58,330 bases of DNA from Methylotenera_A sp031417915 (GCA_031417915.1 JANOWN010000040.1:1-58330); one strand, 5' to 3'. Positions 1-9,136 are shown, numbered from the stretch's first letter. Program-made: numbers and translations. Notes: generated by a model not told the origin, from the sequence alone.

Positions 1-106
1 GCCATGATGTTATGTTCAACGAATTGTATGGCTTGCATTATACCTTGTAGCTTGCAAGTGCTAGTTTCTGTTAAGCTTTCACTTTTCAAATTTGCAAAGT
101 TTTATC

Positions 107-1771
107 ATGGCTCAATATGTAATGTCTATGCTGCGCGTCAGCAAAATCGTCCCACCTAAAAAAACCATCATTAAAGATATTTCACTGTCTTTCTTCCCAG
201 GTGCAAAAATTGGTTTGTTGGGGCTAAATGGCTCGGGTAAATCTACTGTACTGCGTATTATGGCGGCGGTAGATAAAGAATTTGAGGGCGAGGTGCAATG
301 GCAGCCTAATATGAATATTGGCTATTTGCCGCAAGAGCCGCAGCTAGACGCAACTAAAACGGTGCGCGAGGAAGTGGAAAGCGGCATGGGCGAGGTGATG
401 CAAGCGCAAGCCAACTTAGAGGCGGTGTATGCCGCTTATGCTGAGCCTGATGCAGATTTTGACAAACTGGCAGAAGAACAAGCCAAGTGGGAAAACATTA
501 TTGCTGCCAGTGGTAGCGATTTAACTACACAGTTGGAAATCGCTGCGGATGCACTACGTTTACCGCCTTGGGACGCAAAAATCGGCCCATTATCTGGTGG
601 TGAAAAACGCCGTGTGGCTTTGTGCAAGTTATTACTTTCTAAACCTGATATGTTGTTATTGGACGAACCTACCAACCATTTGGATGCTGAGTCTGTTGAA
701 TGGCTAGAACAATATTTAGTACGCTTTCTCGGCACTGTGGTAGCCGTAACGCACGACCGCTACTTTTTAGATAATGCCGCCGAGTGGATTTTAGAGCTAG
801 ACCGTGGCCACGGCATTCCGTGGAAAGGCAACTACTCAAGCTGGTTAGATCAAAAACAAGCGCGCTTGGCCTTAGAAGAAAATCAAGAATCATCACGCCG
901 CAAAGCACTCAATACAGAGTTGGAATGGGTGCGCCAAAACCCGAAAGCGCGTCAAGCAAAAAGCAAATCAAGAATCGCGCGTTATGAAGAGTTGGCGAGT
1001 GCCGAATATCAAAAACGCAACGAAACGCAGGAGATATTTATCCCCGCAGGTGAGCGTTTGGGCGACCAAGTGATTGAATTTAACGGCGTGAGCAAAGCCT
1101 TTAAAGACCGCTTGCTAATGGATAACTTGAGCTTTAGTGTGCCAGCAGGCGCAATTGTTGGCATTATCGGCCCCAACGGCGCGGGTAAATCTACGCTATT
1201 TAAAATGATTATGGGACAAGAAAAGCCTGACAGTGGCGAGGTGAGTATTGGCCAAACCGTTAAGCTGGCTTATGTGGATCAAAGCCGCGATGATTTAGGC
1301 AACACCAAAAGTGTGTTTGACGAAATTGCCAACGGCAGTGATATTTTAACGGTTGGTAAATACGAAACACCTTCTAGAGCTTACATAGGCAGATTCAATT
1401 TCAAAGGTGGCGATCAGCAAAAAATTGTTGGCCAATTATCTGGTGGCGAGCGTGGGCGCTTGCATTTGGCTAAAACGCTGATTTCTGGCGGCAATGTGTT
1501 GTTGCTGGATGAACCATCGAACGATTTGGATATTGAAACTTTGCGTGCGCTAGAAGACGCGCTGCTAGAGTTTGCAGGTTGCGTATTGGTTATTTCGCAT
1601 GATAGATGGTTCTTGGATAGAATCGCCACGCATATCTTGGCGGCTGAAGGCGAATCACAATGGACGTTTTTTAATGGTAACTACCAGGAATACGAAGCAG
1701 ATAAACGTAAACGTTTGGGTGAGGAAGGCGCTAAGCCAAAGCGTATTAGATATAAACCGATTACTCGCTAA
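107..1771 (+). CDS. ettA: Energy-dependent translational throttle protein EttA (ABC-F ATPase)
   Basis: ABC-F family ATPase that binds the ribosomal E site and gates early elongation according to ATP/ADP ratio; cytosolic, with no membrane segments. Two ABC cassettes are visible: the first Walker A (GLNGSGKST) near residue 37 with signature LSGGEKRRVAL near 162, the second Walker A (GPNGAGKST) near 355 with LSGGERGRLHL near 444. Between the Walker A and signature of cassette one lies the acidic arm typical of EttA, and a charged linker joins the cassettes. The start MAQYVMSMLRV matches the EttA N-terminus (E. coli starts MAQFVYTM), giving 554 aa against about 555 in E. coli; a TTG 15 nt upstream would add five residues and is not favoured. 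A hairpin with a T-run follows the stop. Confidence 0.95.
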   Translation: MAQYVMSMLRVSKIVPPKKTIIKDISLSFFPGAKIGLLGLNGSGKSTVLRIMAAVDKEFEGEVQWQPNMNIGYLPQEPQLDATKTVREEVESGMGEVMQAQANLEAVYAAYAEPDADFDKLAEEQAKWENIIAASGSDLTTQLEIAADALRLPPWDAKIGPLSGGEKRRVALCKLLLSKPDMLLLDEPTNHLDAESVEWLEQYLVRFLGTVVAVTHDRYFLDNAAEWILELDRGHGIPWKGNYSSWLDQKQARLALEENQESSRRKALNTELEWVRQNPKARQAKSKSRIARYEELASAEYQKRNETQEIFIPAGERLGDQVIEFNGVSKAFKDRLLMDNLSFSVPAGAIVGIIGPNGAGKSTLFKMIMGQEKPDSGEVSIGQTVKLAYVDQSRDDLGNTKSVFDEIANGSDILTVGKYETPSRAYIGRFNFKGGDQQKIVGQLSGGERGRLHLAKTLISGGNVLLLDEPSNDLDIETLRALEDALLEFAGCVLVISHDRWFLDRIATHILAAEGESQWTFFNGNYQEYEADKRKRLGEEGAKPKRIRYKPITR

Positions 1772-1776
1772 ATTCT

Positions 1777-2625
1777 TTAAAGCCAATCCCAATCTAAGCG
1801 CTTCTTATGAGGCGCTTTTTTCATGGCGAAATCCCATAAGAATGGCGGTACAAGGCGCATGAATCTTGCCACAAGGCCCATTTGCCAAGGGATAATTTTA
1901 AATCGTGCTTTGTTTTGTACCGCATCTGCAAATTTGCTGGCAAATACATCGGCATCCATTAAAAACGGCATTTTGTACTGATTTATTTCGGTCATGGGCG
2001 TGCGAATATAGCCTGGCGCAATGGTGGAGACGGCAATATTATAGTGTTGCATTTCGGTGCGTAAGCTTTCGCAATAGCTAATGACAGCCGCTTTGCTGGC
2101 GCTGTAAGCACCGCTGCCAGGTATGCCGCGTATGCCAGCCACGCTGGCTACGCCAGCTAATTGGCCTTGCCCCGCTTGTTTAATTGCCGCAATAAATGGC
2201 TGAAAAGTGTGCATCATGCCCATCACGTTAATATCAAAAATGGCTTGAAATGCTTTGATGTCGTCTTTATCTTCAGTTAGCGTGCCGCGACTGACACCGG
2301 CGTTGGCGATAACGATATTGGGCGCGCCGAATTTTTGTATGAAATCTTCTGCAGCAGTTTGTAACGCCGTTGCATCACGCACATCCAGTGCATAAATTGC
2401 GCAAGTCACGCCGTATTGATTTTGCAATGTTTCTGCGAGTTGTTGTAAGTGCTCACTACGCCGTGCAACTAAGCCAATATTCACATTAACATGTTTAGAG
2501 TAGATGCTCTGTAAGCCAATATCCATGTGGCTTGCAGGCACGTTTTTATTAGAATACCTTTTTGCGTATTCGTGTGCAAGCGCATTGCCAATGCCGCTAG
2601 ATGCGCCGGTGATGAAGATGTTCAT
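1777..2625 (-). CDS. Short-chain dehydrogenase/reductase (SDR), substrate unknown
   Basis: Classical NAD(P)-binding Rossmann oxidoreductase of 282 aa. The N-terminus carries the TGASSGIG cofactor motif at about residues 6-13, NAG appears in IVIANAGVSRG, the catalytic Ser lies in SVAGIRG, and the YxxxK pair is YSASKAA, followed by PGYIRTPM. The C-terminal 30 residues are basic and include a hydrophobic stretch (RLVPPFLWDFAMKK), as in SDRs loosely attached to membranes. It lies downstream of dsbA on the same strand but behind a strong terminator, so it probably has its own promoter. It is convergent with ettA, with stop codons only a few bases apart. Substrate cannot be read from sequence. Confidence 0.85.
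   Translation of the reverse strand: MNIFITGASSGIGNALAHEYAKRYSNKNVPASHMDIGLQSIYSKHVNVNIGLVARRSEHLQQLAETLQNQYGVTCAIYALDVRDATALQTAAEDFIQKFGAPNIVIANAGVSRGTLTEDKDDIKAFQAIFDINVMGMMHTFQPFIAAIKQAGQGQLAGVASVAGIRGIPGSGAYSASKAAVISYCESLRTEMQHYNIAVSTIAPGYIRTPMTEINQYKMPFLMDADVFASKFADAVQNKARFKIIPWQMGLVARFMRLVPPFLWDFAMKKAPHKKRLDWDWL
1796..1821 (+). terminator. Rho-independent terminator of ettA
   Basis: Stem AAGCGC/GCGCTT (1796-1801 with 1812-1817), a 10-nt loop and a run of T to 1821, 25 nt after the ettA stop. It lies inside the last codons of the convergent SDR gene, so the two genes share these bases. Confidence 0.7.
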
Positions 2626-2663
2626 AGATAAAAGTATAGCGTAATTAGATTTACAAAATAAAA

Positions 2664-2689
2664 AACCCGCTGAAAATTTTCAGCGGGTT
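2664..2689 (-). terminator. Strong palindromic terminator downstream of dsbA
   Basis: Perfect 26-bp palindrome with arms AACCCGCTGAAAA and TTTTCAGCGGGTT. On the minus strand it is followed by a T-rich tract, as expected for an intrinsic terminator of the leftward dsbA transcript. It begins only 8 nt after the stop of the -1 reading frame that extends dsbA, but about 70 nt after the annotated dsbA stop. Confidence 0.85.
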
Positions 2690-2696
2690 GATAAAA

Positions 2697-2771
2697 TTAC
2701 TTAACTTTTTTGGGCAGCGCTATTTTTTTAGTTGGAGCTTTTTTAACAGATTCTGCCTTGCTTACTTTTTT
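2697..2771 (-). other. Candidate -1 frameshift extension of dsbA
   Basis: The last sense codons of dsbA are GCA AAA AAG followed by TAA, so bases 2771-2765 on the minus strand form the canonical slippery heptamer A-AAA-AAG in the correct phase. After a -1 slip reading continues without a stop for 23 codons (beginning V-S-K-A-E-S-V and ending P-K-K-V-K) and terminates at 2699-2697, eight bases before the terminator hairpin. The tail is lysine/alanine-rich, like the natural end of the protein. Either programmed frameshifting makes a long form, or a one-base indel truncated an originally longer protein. No strong stimulatory hairpin is evident; a weak AAGG lies about 10 nt upstream of the heptamer. 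Confidence 0.45.
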
Positions 2772-3430
2772 GCGGTTTTGGCCTTATCAGTGCGCACATT
2801 GCCAATAATGTAATCGGCCACTGCTAGCGCTTGGTCGTTGCCGCCAGCCGCAGTAGCAGAGGTAATGTATTTACCGTCGATTATTAGGCTTGGCACGCCT
2901 GTCGCGCCAGAGTTGCGGAAAATAAGCGCCGCGCGATTTAAGCTCGTGTTGGTGGTGAACGATTTGAATGCGCCTTCTACTTTTAGTTTATCCAAGCCAC
3001 TTTGCAAGGTCACCCATTCAATCGCCGCTTTTTCATTGGTTGGGTCGAGTGTTTTTTGTTTATGAATCGCTTCAAACAATTTCGTGTGTAATTTTTCGTT
3101 TACATCCAAAGTTTCCATCGCGTAAAACGCTTTAGCCATAGGTGCCCAGCTTGGGTTTGGCAAGCCTGGCACGCGTTTAAAATAAACGTCGCTCGGCAAT
3201 TTTTTTACCCATGCGTTTATCGGTGTTTCCATGCTATAACAGTGACCGCAGCCGTACCAAAAAATCTCCATCACTTCTATTTTGGCAGCATTATCGGTGG
3301 AGATTGCTTGTGTCACAGCATCAAATTGATCGCCTACTTTCGGCGCTTCCGCAAAAGCAAATGTGCCAAAAGTTAAAGTGCCTAGCGTGAGCATTAAAAC
3401 GGCAAGACTTTTTATAATACTGGTTTTCAT
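2762..3430 (-). CDS. dsbA: Periplasmic thiol:disulfide interchange protein DsbA
   Basis: Oxidises cysteine pairs in exported proteins and is recycled by DsbB. The 222-aa product has a Sec signal peptide (hydrophobic LAVLMLTLGTLTFGTFAFA, cut near residue 27), the thioredoxin-fold active site FWYGCGHC around residue 60 (CGHC rather than the enterobacterial CPHC), and the cis-proline loop TGVPSLII near 180. It follows the argS-SPOR pair on the same strand. The reading frame ends in a lysine-rich tail (KAKTAKK) exactly at an A-AAA-AAG heptamer; a further 23 codons are open in the -1 frame up to the terminator, so the true C-terminus may be longer. Confidence 0.93.
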   Translation of the reverse strand: MKTSIIKSLAVLMLTLGTLTFGTFAFAEAPKVGDQFDAVTQAISTDNAAKIEVMEIFWYGCGHCYSMETPINAWVKKLPSDVYFKRVPGLPNPSWAPMAKAFYAMETLDVNEKLHTKLFEAIHKQKTLDPTNEKAAIEWVTLQSGLDKLKVEGAFKSFTTNTSLNRAALIFRNSGATGVPSLIIDGKYITSATAAGGNDQALAVADYIIGNVRTDKAKTAKK

Positions 3431-3530
3431 TATTGATTCCTTATTTCTTTAAGAAAATTGTAAATTTAAGCTATTCAACGTGAGTTGACCGTAAAAGATG
3501 ACAATTAATTCCAGTTGGCTATTGTTTAGT

Positions 3531-4130
3531 TTAACCAGGTTTTGTTTCGGTATGCACTTTAATCAAGTCGGTACTAAAACCGTTGGTGGTAAGCTCGCCG
3601 CGGATTTTATTGATTTGAGTAATGTCGTTTAGCGGCCCCACACGCACGCGGTGCCACACACCTTTTTCAGGAATCGTCGCGGTTTGCACGACTGCCTCAA
3701 AGCCCTGCAAAGCAAGTTTGGCCTTCATGTTATCAGCATCTGCCTCGTTTTGAAACGCGCCCACTTGTAAGAAATAATTATCTTTTTTAACGGTGAGCGT
3801 GCTTTCCTGAATTTCTTTCTCGGTTACCGTACTTTCGGTTTCGGGCAAAATGGTATAAAAATCAAACTGATTATCTGGCTTTGGATTTTCAGGATTCTCA
3901 TCTTTTGGCAGCACATTCTCTTCTGAGATATTTTCTTTGGCCATTTTTTCTGTAATTGGCTTATCTATTTTGTTCGCGGCAAACGGGCTATCGCCACCTT
4001 TTAAATACATGGTCAACCAAACAGATAAGCCAACGCCCAGCAATAAACCAACTAGCAAGCCGGTAAAAAACGGGCTGCCTTTGCTAGGGTTGCTGGCTTT
4101 TGGTGCGCTGGGCTTGTAATCTCTACTCAT
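3531..4130 (-). CDS. SPOR-domain cell-division protein (FtsN-like)
   Basis: Bitopic inner-membrane protein of 199 aa. It has a short Ser/Lys/Pro-rich cytoplasmic N-terminus, one transmembrane helix (FFTGLLVGLLLGVGLSVWLT, about residues 21-40), a Glu/Asn/Pro-rich periplasmic linker, and a C-terminal SPOR domain from about residue 117 (NYFLQVGAFQNEADADNMKA). SPOR domains bind denuded peptidoglycan at the septum, so a role in constriction is expected. It lies directly downstream of argS (52-nt gap) and upstream of dsbA. It is shorter than E. coli FtsN, and I cannot tell FtsN from other SPOR proteins by eye. Confidence 0.85.
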   Translation of the reverse strand: MSRDYKPSAPKASNPSKGSPFFTGLLVGLLLGVGLSVWLTMYLKGGDSPFAANKIDKPITEKMAKENISEENVLPKDENPENPKPDNQFDFYTILPETESTVTEKEIQESTLTVKKDNYFLQVGAFQNEADADNMKAKLALQGFEAVVQTATIPEKGVWHRVRVGPLNDITQINKIRGELTTNGFSTDLIKVHTETKPG

Positions 4131-4182
4131 GCTTTGTCCTTTTACATCTTCTGCGGCGCGACTTTATTTTATGTCGCGCACC

Positions 4183-5856
4183 TTACATTTTATGTGGTGC
4201 GCTGACACCTAGTAATCCTAACCCATTTTTTAGCACTTGCTGCGTTGCTGCTATTAACGCGAGCCGCGCCAATTTGGTTGGCGCGTCATCTACTAAAAAT
4301 TTTGTATCATTATAATAACTATGCAAATCACTTGCACATTCTTTTAAATAATTAGCGATTGCATGTGGCGCTAAATCGGTCGCGGCAGCGGCAACAATTT
4401 CAGGATATTCACTTAAACGTTGCATGAGCTTTGTCTCATTTGGCATGTTGAGCGGGCTTAAGTTCACCGTTTTTAGGCTGTTCACATCGCCAGCCCACTG
4501 TCCTAACACGCTGCAAATACGCGCATGTGCGTATTGAATATAGTAGGCTGGGTTATCATTTGTTTGTGCTTTTGCAATGTCAATATCAAACACCAATTGC
4601 GAATCGGCACGGCGCGCGGCAAGGAAATAGCGCGTTGCGTCGCAACCAACTTCGTCAATTAAATCGCGTAAAGTCACATAACTACCAGCACGTTTGCTTA
4701 GTTTTACTTCTTCGCCGCCGCGCATCACTGTCACCATTTGGTGCAGCACATAATCTGGCCAGCATTGTGGAATATTCATATTAAGCGCCTGCAAGCCAGC
4801 ACGGACACGGGTGATGGTGCTGTGGTGATCGGCGCCCTGCTCGTTAATCACCCGTTTAAAACCGCGATTCCATTTATCTAAATGGTAGGCGACATCGGGC
4901 ACAAAGTAGGTGTAACCGCCGTCACTTTTACGCATCACGCGGTCTTTGTCATCGCCAAAATCGGTGGTTTTAAGCCATAGTGCATCGCCTTCTTCGTAAG
5001 TGTGGCCACTTTTCTTTAACGCCTGTACAGCAGCTTCCACTTTGCCTGTGCTGTATAAAGCGCTCTCAAGTGAGAATACGTCAAACTTGATTTGGAATAC
5101 TTTTAAATCTAAATCTTGCTCATGCCGCAAATAAGCCACAGAAAAAGTACGTACTGATTCCACATCATTCACGTCGCCGCTGGCGGTTACCTGCATGTCG
5201 TCGGCGGTCACGGTTTGTTTCGCTAAAAATGCATTGGCGATGTCTAAAATATAATCGCCTCGATAACCATTTTCGGGAAAGCTTGTATCATCAACAGAAA
5301 TACCTTTGCAACGCGCTTGCACCGAAATCACCAAGTTTTCAATTTGCGCGCCCGCATCGTTGTAATAAAATTCGCGCGTTACGTCCCAGCCGTTAGCATC
5401 TAGCAAGCGCGCTAAGCAATCACCCACCGCCGCGCCGCGCCCATGACCGACGTGTAGCGGGCCTGTTGGATTGGCGGAAACAAATTCCACCTGAACTTTT
5501 ACAGGCTTACCATTTGAATCATGACCTGTGTTATTGCGTCCGAATTTGTCTCCAGTAGCTAAAATTTCAGTGATTACAGTTTGTTGCGATCGCGCGTTTA
5601 AAAAGAAATTAATAAAGCCCGCGCCCGCAATTTCCACTTTGGCGATATACTCACTTTGTGGCAGCGCTTTGATTAAATTGGTCGCAATTTCGCGTGGATT
5701 TTGGCGCAATGGTTTGGCCAACATCATGGCCAAATTGGTGGCAAAATCGCCGTGTTCGGCAGATTTTGGGCGCTCGAGTACAATGTTTAATTGTCCTGCA
5801 TCCGCGCCAATGCTAGCGGCTGCGCGGGTGAGTAAATCGGAAATGTGTGCTTTCAA
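4183..5856 (-). CDS. argS: Arginyl-tRNA synthetase
   Basis: Class I aminoacyl-tRNA synthetase charging tRNA-Arg with arginine. The N-terminal additional domain (about residues 1-110) is followed by the HIGH-type signature PTGPLHVGHGRGAAVGD near residue 130. The KMSKS-equivalent is VKLSKRAGSYVTL near 395, and an all-alpha DALR anticodon-binding domain occupies the last 120 residues. Length of 557 aa is normal. It is first gene of the leftward argS-SPOR-dsbA group and divergent from priA; the 72-bp gap at 5857-5928 must hold both promoters. Confidence 0.97.
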   Translation of the reverse strand: MKAHISDLLTRAAASIGADAGQLNIVLERPKSAEHGDFATNLAMMLAKPLRQNPREIATNLIKALPQSEYIAKVEIAGAGFINFFLNARSQQTVITEILATGDKFGRNNTGHDSNGKPVKVQVEFVSANPTGPLHVGHGRGAAVGDCLARLLDANGWDVTREFYYNDAGAQIENLVISVQARCKGISVDDTSFPENGYRGDYILDIANAFLAKQTVTADDMQVTASGDVNDVESVRTFSVAYLRHEQDLDLKVFQIKFDVFSLESALYSTGKVEAAVQALKKSGHTYEEGDALWLKTTDFGDDKDRVMRKSDGGYTYFVPDVAYHLDKWNRGFKRVINEQGADHHSTITRVRAGLQALNMNIPQCWPDYVLHQMVTVMRGGEEVKLSKRAGSYVTLRDLIDEVGCDATRYFLAARRADSQLVFDIDIAKAQTNDNPAYYIQYAHARICSVLGQWAGDVNSLKTVNLSPLNMPNETKLMQRLSEYPEIVAAAATDLAPHAIANYLKECASDLHSYYNDTKFLVDDAPTKLARLALIAATQQVLKNGLGLLGVSAPHKM

Positions 5857-5928
5857 GAAACTTAAACTTTCAGAATAATCATTAAAACGTCAATAGCGCT
5901 ATTTTAACCTAATTATGCCTCGCTAAAT

Positions 5929-8106
5929 ATGAATCCGCTGGTTCTTAACATCGCTTTGGATGTGCCGCTAAATCGCACGTTCGATTATTTAAGCGGCGGT
6001 TTTGCTGCGCGCGTGGGTAGTCGCGTTGTTGTGCCTTTCGCGGGACGCAATTTGGTCGGCATTGTGTTGGAGATAAAACAAACTTCCGATTATCCAATTG
6101 AAAAATTAAAAGCGGTGAGCCACATATTTGATGATGTGGTGTTTGAAGATGTTAAGTTGCTGCAATTTTGCGCCGATTATTATCATTATCCACTTGGGCA
6201 GGCGCTAATATCTACATTACCTTTGCGATTGCGGCAACTTAAACCCGCGGTTTCGCGCAAGCAGCTAGTGTATTCTTTGATTCAGGATGCGGACTTAAGT
6301 CAAATTCCTGCTAAAAAAGTCGTTTTACATCGAATTATATCTGCCCTGCATGCCGCACCAGTATTGGCTCCCAGCGATGCTGTTTTAATCTCTTCTGGAT
6401 GGAAAAAAGCGATTTTAGAGCTTAAAAATTTGGGTTTAGTGAGCGAGCATGAAGTGGTGGCGATTAAAGCTTCCATGCCTTCTTCAAGCGTAGAGCCAAC
6501 CTTGAACGATGAGCAAAAAAGCGCGACTCAGCAAGTGTTAGCGCTTACTCACAGTTTTAAACCGTGGTTGTTGCACGGCATTACAGGTAGCGGCAAAACG
6601 GAAGTTTATATACAAATCCTTAAGAAAATATTACAAGAACCCCGAGCGCAAGTCCTTGTTTTAGTGCCAGAAATTAATTTAACGCCGCAGCTAGAAGCGC
6701 GTTTTAGAAGCCGCTTGAGCCAATATCCGCTAGTCACTTTGCACAGTAATTTAAGCGAAAGTGAGCGACTACAAAATTGGCTGGCCGCCAGCAGTGGCGA
6801 GGCTAAGATTGTGATTGGCACGCGTTTGAGTGTATTTACGCCGATGCCAAATTTGAAGCTAATTGTGATGGATGAAGAGCATGATGGCTCTTATAAACAG
6901 CAAGATGGTATGCGTTACCACGCGCGCGACGTGGCGATGGTGCGCGCTAAGCAGTTGAATGTTCCCATTATTTTAGGTAGTGCTACGCCTTCGCTTGAGA
7001 CATGGAGCAACGCGCAAAAAAGCCAATATGGCTTGTTGAGCTTGAAACAGCGTGCGGTAGAAAATGCGGCTTTGCCGAATATTTTTTGCATCGATACCGC
7101 AAAGTCACCGACTGAAAATGGTCTGTCGCCCTTATTGGTAAAGGCTTTGCGTGAGCGTTTGGCGCGTAAAGAGCAAAGTTTGTTATTCATCAATCGGCGT
7201 GGTTATGCGCCAGTGTTGCATTGCAACGCCTGCCAATGGATTTCAAGCTGCACACGTTGTAGCGCGCGGCTAGTCGTGCATTTAAGCCAAAAACGGTTGA
7301 AATGTCACCATTGTGGGCACGAGCAAAAAATCCCGCTGCAATGCCCAAGTTGCGGCAATGCAGATATAAAACCTGTTGGCCAAGCCACGCAACGCTTAGA
7401 GCAAACCCTGCAAACGTTGCTGCCGACTGCGCGCATCGCTAGAGTGGATCGCGATAGCATGCGCAATAAAGAAGCGCTGACGGATTTACTCACGCAAGTA
7501 CATAAGCAAGAAATCGATATTTTGGTCGGCACGCAAATGTTAGCTAAAGGGCATGATTTTCCACATTTAACGTTGGTCGGCGTGATTGATACCGATAGTG
7601 CGCTTTACAGCCCAGATTTTCGTGCCAGCGAAAAATTATTCGCGCAGCTCATGCAAGTTTCTGGCCGCGCTGGGCGTGCCGAAAAAGCGGGTGAAGTGCT
7701 GATTCAAACCGCGTTTCCGCAGCACGCTTTATTCAATGCACTACGCAGCCAAGATTATGTGAGTTTTGCCAATGAGCTGCTGCAGGAAAGAAGCACGATG
7801 CAGTTCCCGCCCGCGAGTTATTTTGCGCTACTCCGCGCTGAGGCTAACGATTTTGCGCTAGTGAGCCAGTTTTTAAGCAAAGCAGGAAATTTAGCTAGAG
7901 AGTTAAAAACAGAGGTGATGATTTATGACTCAATCCGCCCGCAAATGGAGCGCTTAAAAGGCATGGAGCGCGGACAACTTCTGCTGCAAGCTAATAGTCG
8001 CGGGGCTTTACAACGTTTATTAAAAGCTTGGATGTCGCAAATACGCGCATTGCCAATTGCTACAAAAATCCGCTGGAGTCTAGATATTGACCCGCTGGAG
8101 TTTTGA
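5929..8106 (+). CDS. priA: Primosomal protein N' / replication restart helicase PriA
   Basis: 3'-5' DNA helicase that recognises stalled forks and loads the replisome. The N-terminal DNA-binding domain covers about residues 1-110. Walker A GITGSGKTEVY lies near residue 217, the DEEH box near 314 and GSATPSLET near 350. The zinc-binding insertion with paired CxxC motifs (CNACQWISSCTRC, CHHCG, CPSCG) lies around 430-475, and helicase motif VI-like QVSGRAGRAEKAG near 580. Length 725 aa is typical. It starts with ATG and is divergent from argS; the tRNA-Gly gene follows 55 nt after the stop. Confidence 0.96.
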   Translation: MNPLVLNIALDVPLNRTFDYLSGGFAARVGSRVVVPFAGRNLVGIVLEIKQTSDYPIEKLKAVSHIFDDVVFEDVKLLQFCADYYHYPLGQALISTLPLRLRQLKPAVSRKQLVYSLIQDADLSQIPAKKVVLHRIISALHAAPVLAPSDAVLISSGWKKAILELKNLGLVSEHEVVAIKASMPSSSVEPTLNDEQKSATQQVLALTHSFKPWLLHGITGSGKTEVYIQILKKILQEPRAQVLVLVPEINLTPQLEARFRSRLSQYPLVTLHSNLSESERLQNWLAASSGEAKIVIGTRLSVFTPMPNLKLIVMDEEHDGSYKQQDGMRYHARDVAMVRAKQLNVPIILGSATPSLETWSNAQKSQYGLLSLKQRAVENAALPNIFCIDTAKSPTENGLSPLLVKALRERLARKEQSLLFINRRGYAPVLHCNACQWISSCTRCSARLVVHLSQKRLKCHHCGHEQKIPLQCPSCGNADIKPVGQATQRLEQTLQTLLPTARIARVDRDSMRNKEALTDLLTQVHKQEIDILVGTQMLAKGHDFPHLTLVGVIDTDSALYSPDFRASEKLFAQLMQVSGRAGRAEKAGEVLIQTAFPQHALFNALRSQDYVSFANELLQERSTMQFPPASYFALLRAEANDFALVSQFLSKAGNLARELKTEVMIYDSIRPQMERLKGMERGQLLLQANSRGALQRLLKAWMSQIRALPIATKIRWSLDIDPLEF

Positions 8107-8161
8107 GATTGTTTTGCCATGTAAGTGCTAGCCAAGTAAAATAGCGCAATACTGATAACTC

Positions 8162-8235
8162 GCGGGTGTAGTTCAATGGTAGAACGCTAGCTTCCCAAGC
8201 TCGATACGCGGGTTCGATTCCCGTCACCCGCTCCA
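8162..8235 (+). tRNA. tRNA-Gly (anticodon CCC), CCA encoded
   Basis: 74-nt cloverleaf read by eye. The acceptor arm GCGGGTG pairs with CACCCGC, the D-stem GTTC with GAAC, the anticodon loop TTCCCAA puts CCC at 8194-8196, and the T-arm is GCGGG/CCCGT around TTCGATT; discriminator T and encoded CCA follow. It reads the GGG glycine codon. The anticodon stem CTAGC/GCTCG contains a U28-C42 mismatch where other tRNA-Gly(CCC) genes pair. Confidence 0.95.
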
Positions 8236-8260
8236 CAGAGAAATAAAAAATAGAGAAATT

Positions 8261-9136
8261 ATGACGATAACGCCACCAGTAGTTTTAACCTTTTCTGCTA
8301 CAGATCCTAGTAGTGGCGCGGGTTTGCAGGCCGATATTTTAGCGTTGGCAAGTATTGGCTGCCATCCGCTTTCTGTGGTCACCGCCATTACCGTGCAAGA
8401 TACGGTGGGCGTGGAGAGCGTGATGGCGCTGGATGCAGATTGGATTAATGAACAAGCACGCACTATTTTGGAGGATGTGCAGGTTTCGGCTTTTAAACTT
8501 GGGTTACTTGGCAGCATTGAAAATGTGGCAGTTATTGCCGAAATTATGGCCGATTATCCTGATGTGCCGTTGTTGATTGACCCAATTTTGACTTCTGGCC
8601 GCGGTGATGAGTTGGCGAATGATGAAATGCAAGCAGCCATGTGCGATTTGCTTTTTCCGCAAGCCACCTTGATTACGCCGAATAGTTTGGAAGCGCGGCG
8701 TTTGGCGTTTTACGACGAGGCGGAAGAAATTCAGCATACTTCGCTGGATGAGTCTGCCATGCGCTTGCTGGAAATGGGTTGCGAATATGTGTTGATTACG
8801 GGCACGCACGAACGTAGCGTGGATGTCGTGAATTCGCTTTATGGTAGCAATGATTCTGGCGCCAGCGGTTTGCTTAAAGCTTACCATTGGGAGCGCTTGG
8901 CTGGCAGTTATCATGGCAGCGGCTGCACGCTGACGAGCGCGATTGCCGCCTGTTTGGCGCACGGTTTGAGCATGGAAGAAGCGATTCAAGAAGCGCAAGA
9001 ATACACCTGGCAAACTTTAAAGAACGCCTTCCGCCCAGGCATGGGACAATTTATTCCAGACCGCTTTTTTTGGGCGCGGGACGAAGACGAAGCAGATGAA
9101 TCAAGCATTGAAAAAGCCTCGTCTATTCAGCATTAG
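8261..9136 (+). CDS. thiD: Hydroxymethylpyrimidine/phosphomethylpyrimidine kinase
   Basis: Phosphorylates HMP and HMP-P to HMP-PP for thiamine synthesis; ribokinase-fold enzyme of the PfkB superfamily. The N-terminal LTFSATDPSSGAGLQADI is the ThiD substrate/Mg motif and the C-terminal GSYHGSGCTLTSAIAA (about residues 215-230) the anion-hole/catalytic-base motif. The 291-aa product is slightly long because of an acidic tail (WARDEDEADESS) that overlaps the start of thiE by 41 bp, suggesting translational coupling. It follows tRNA-Gly by 25 nt and acts with ThiE here and ThiC at 35-37 kb. Confidence 0.95.
   Translation: MTITPPVVLTFSATDPSSGAGLQADILALASIGCHPLSVVTAITVQDTVGVESVMALDADWINEQARTILEDVQVSAFKLGLLGSIENVAVIAEIMADYPDVPLLIDPILTSGRGDELANDEMQAAMCDLLFPQATLITPNSLEARRLAFYDEAEEIQHTSLDESAMRLLEMGCEYVLITGTHERSVDVVNSLYGSNDSGASGLLKAYHWERLAGSYHGSGCTLTSAIAACLAHGLSMEEAIQEAQEYTWQTLKNAFRPGMGQFIPDRFFWARDEDEADESSIEKASSIQH

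Noticed and set aside
92..106. TTG start five codons upstream for ettA
   Set aside because: The ATG at 107 matches the known EttA N-terminus exactly.
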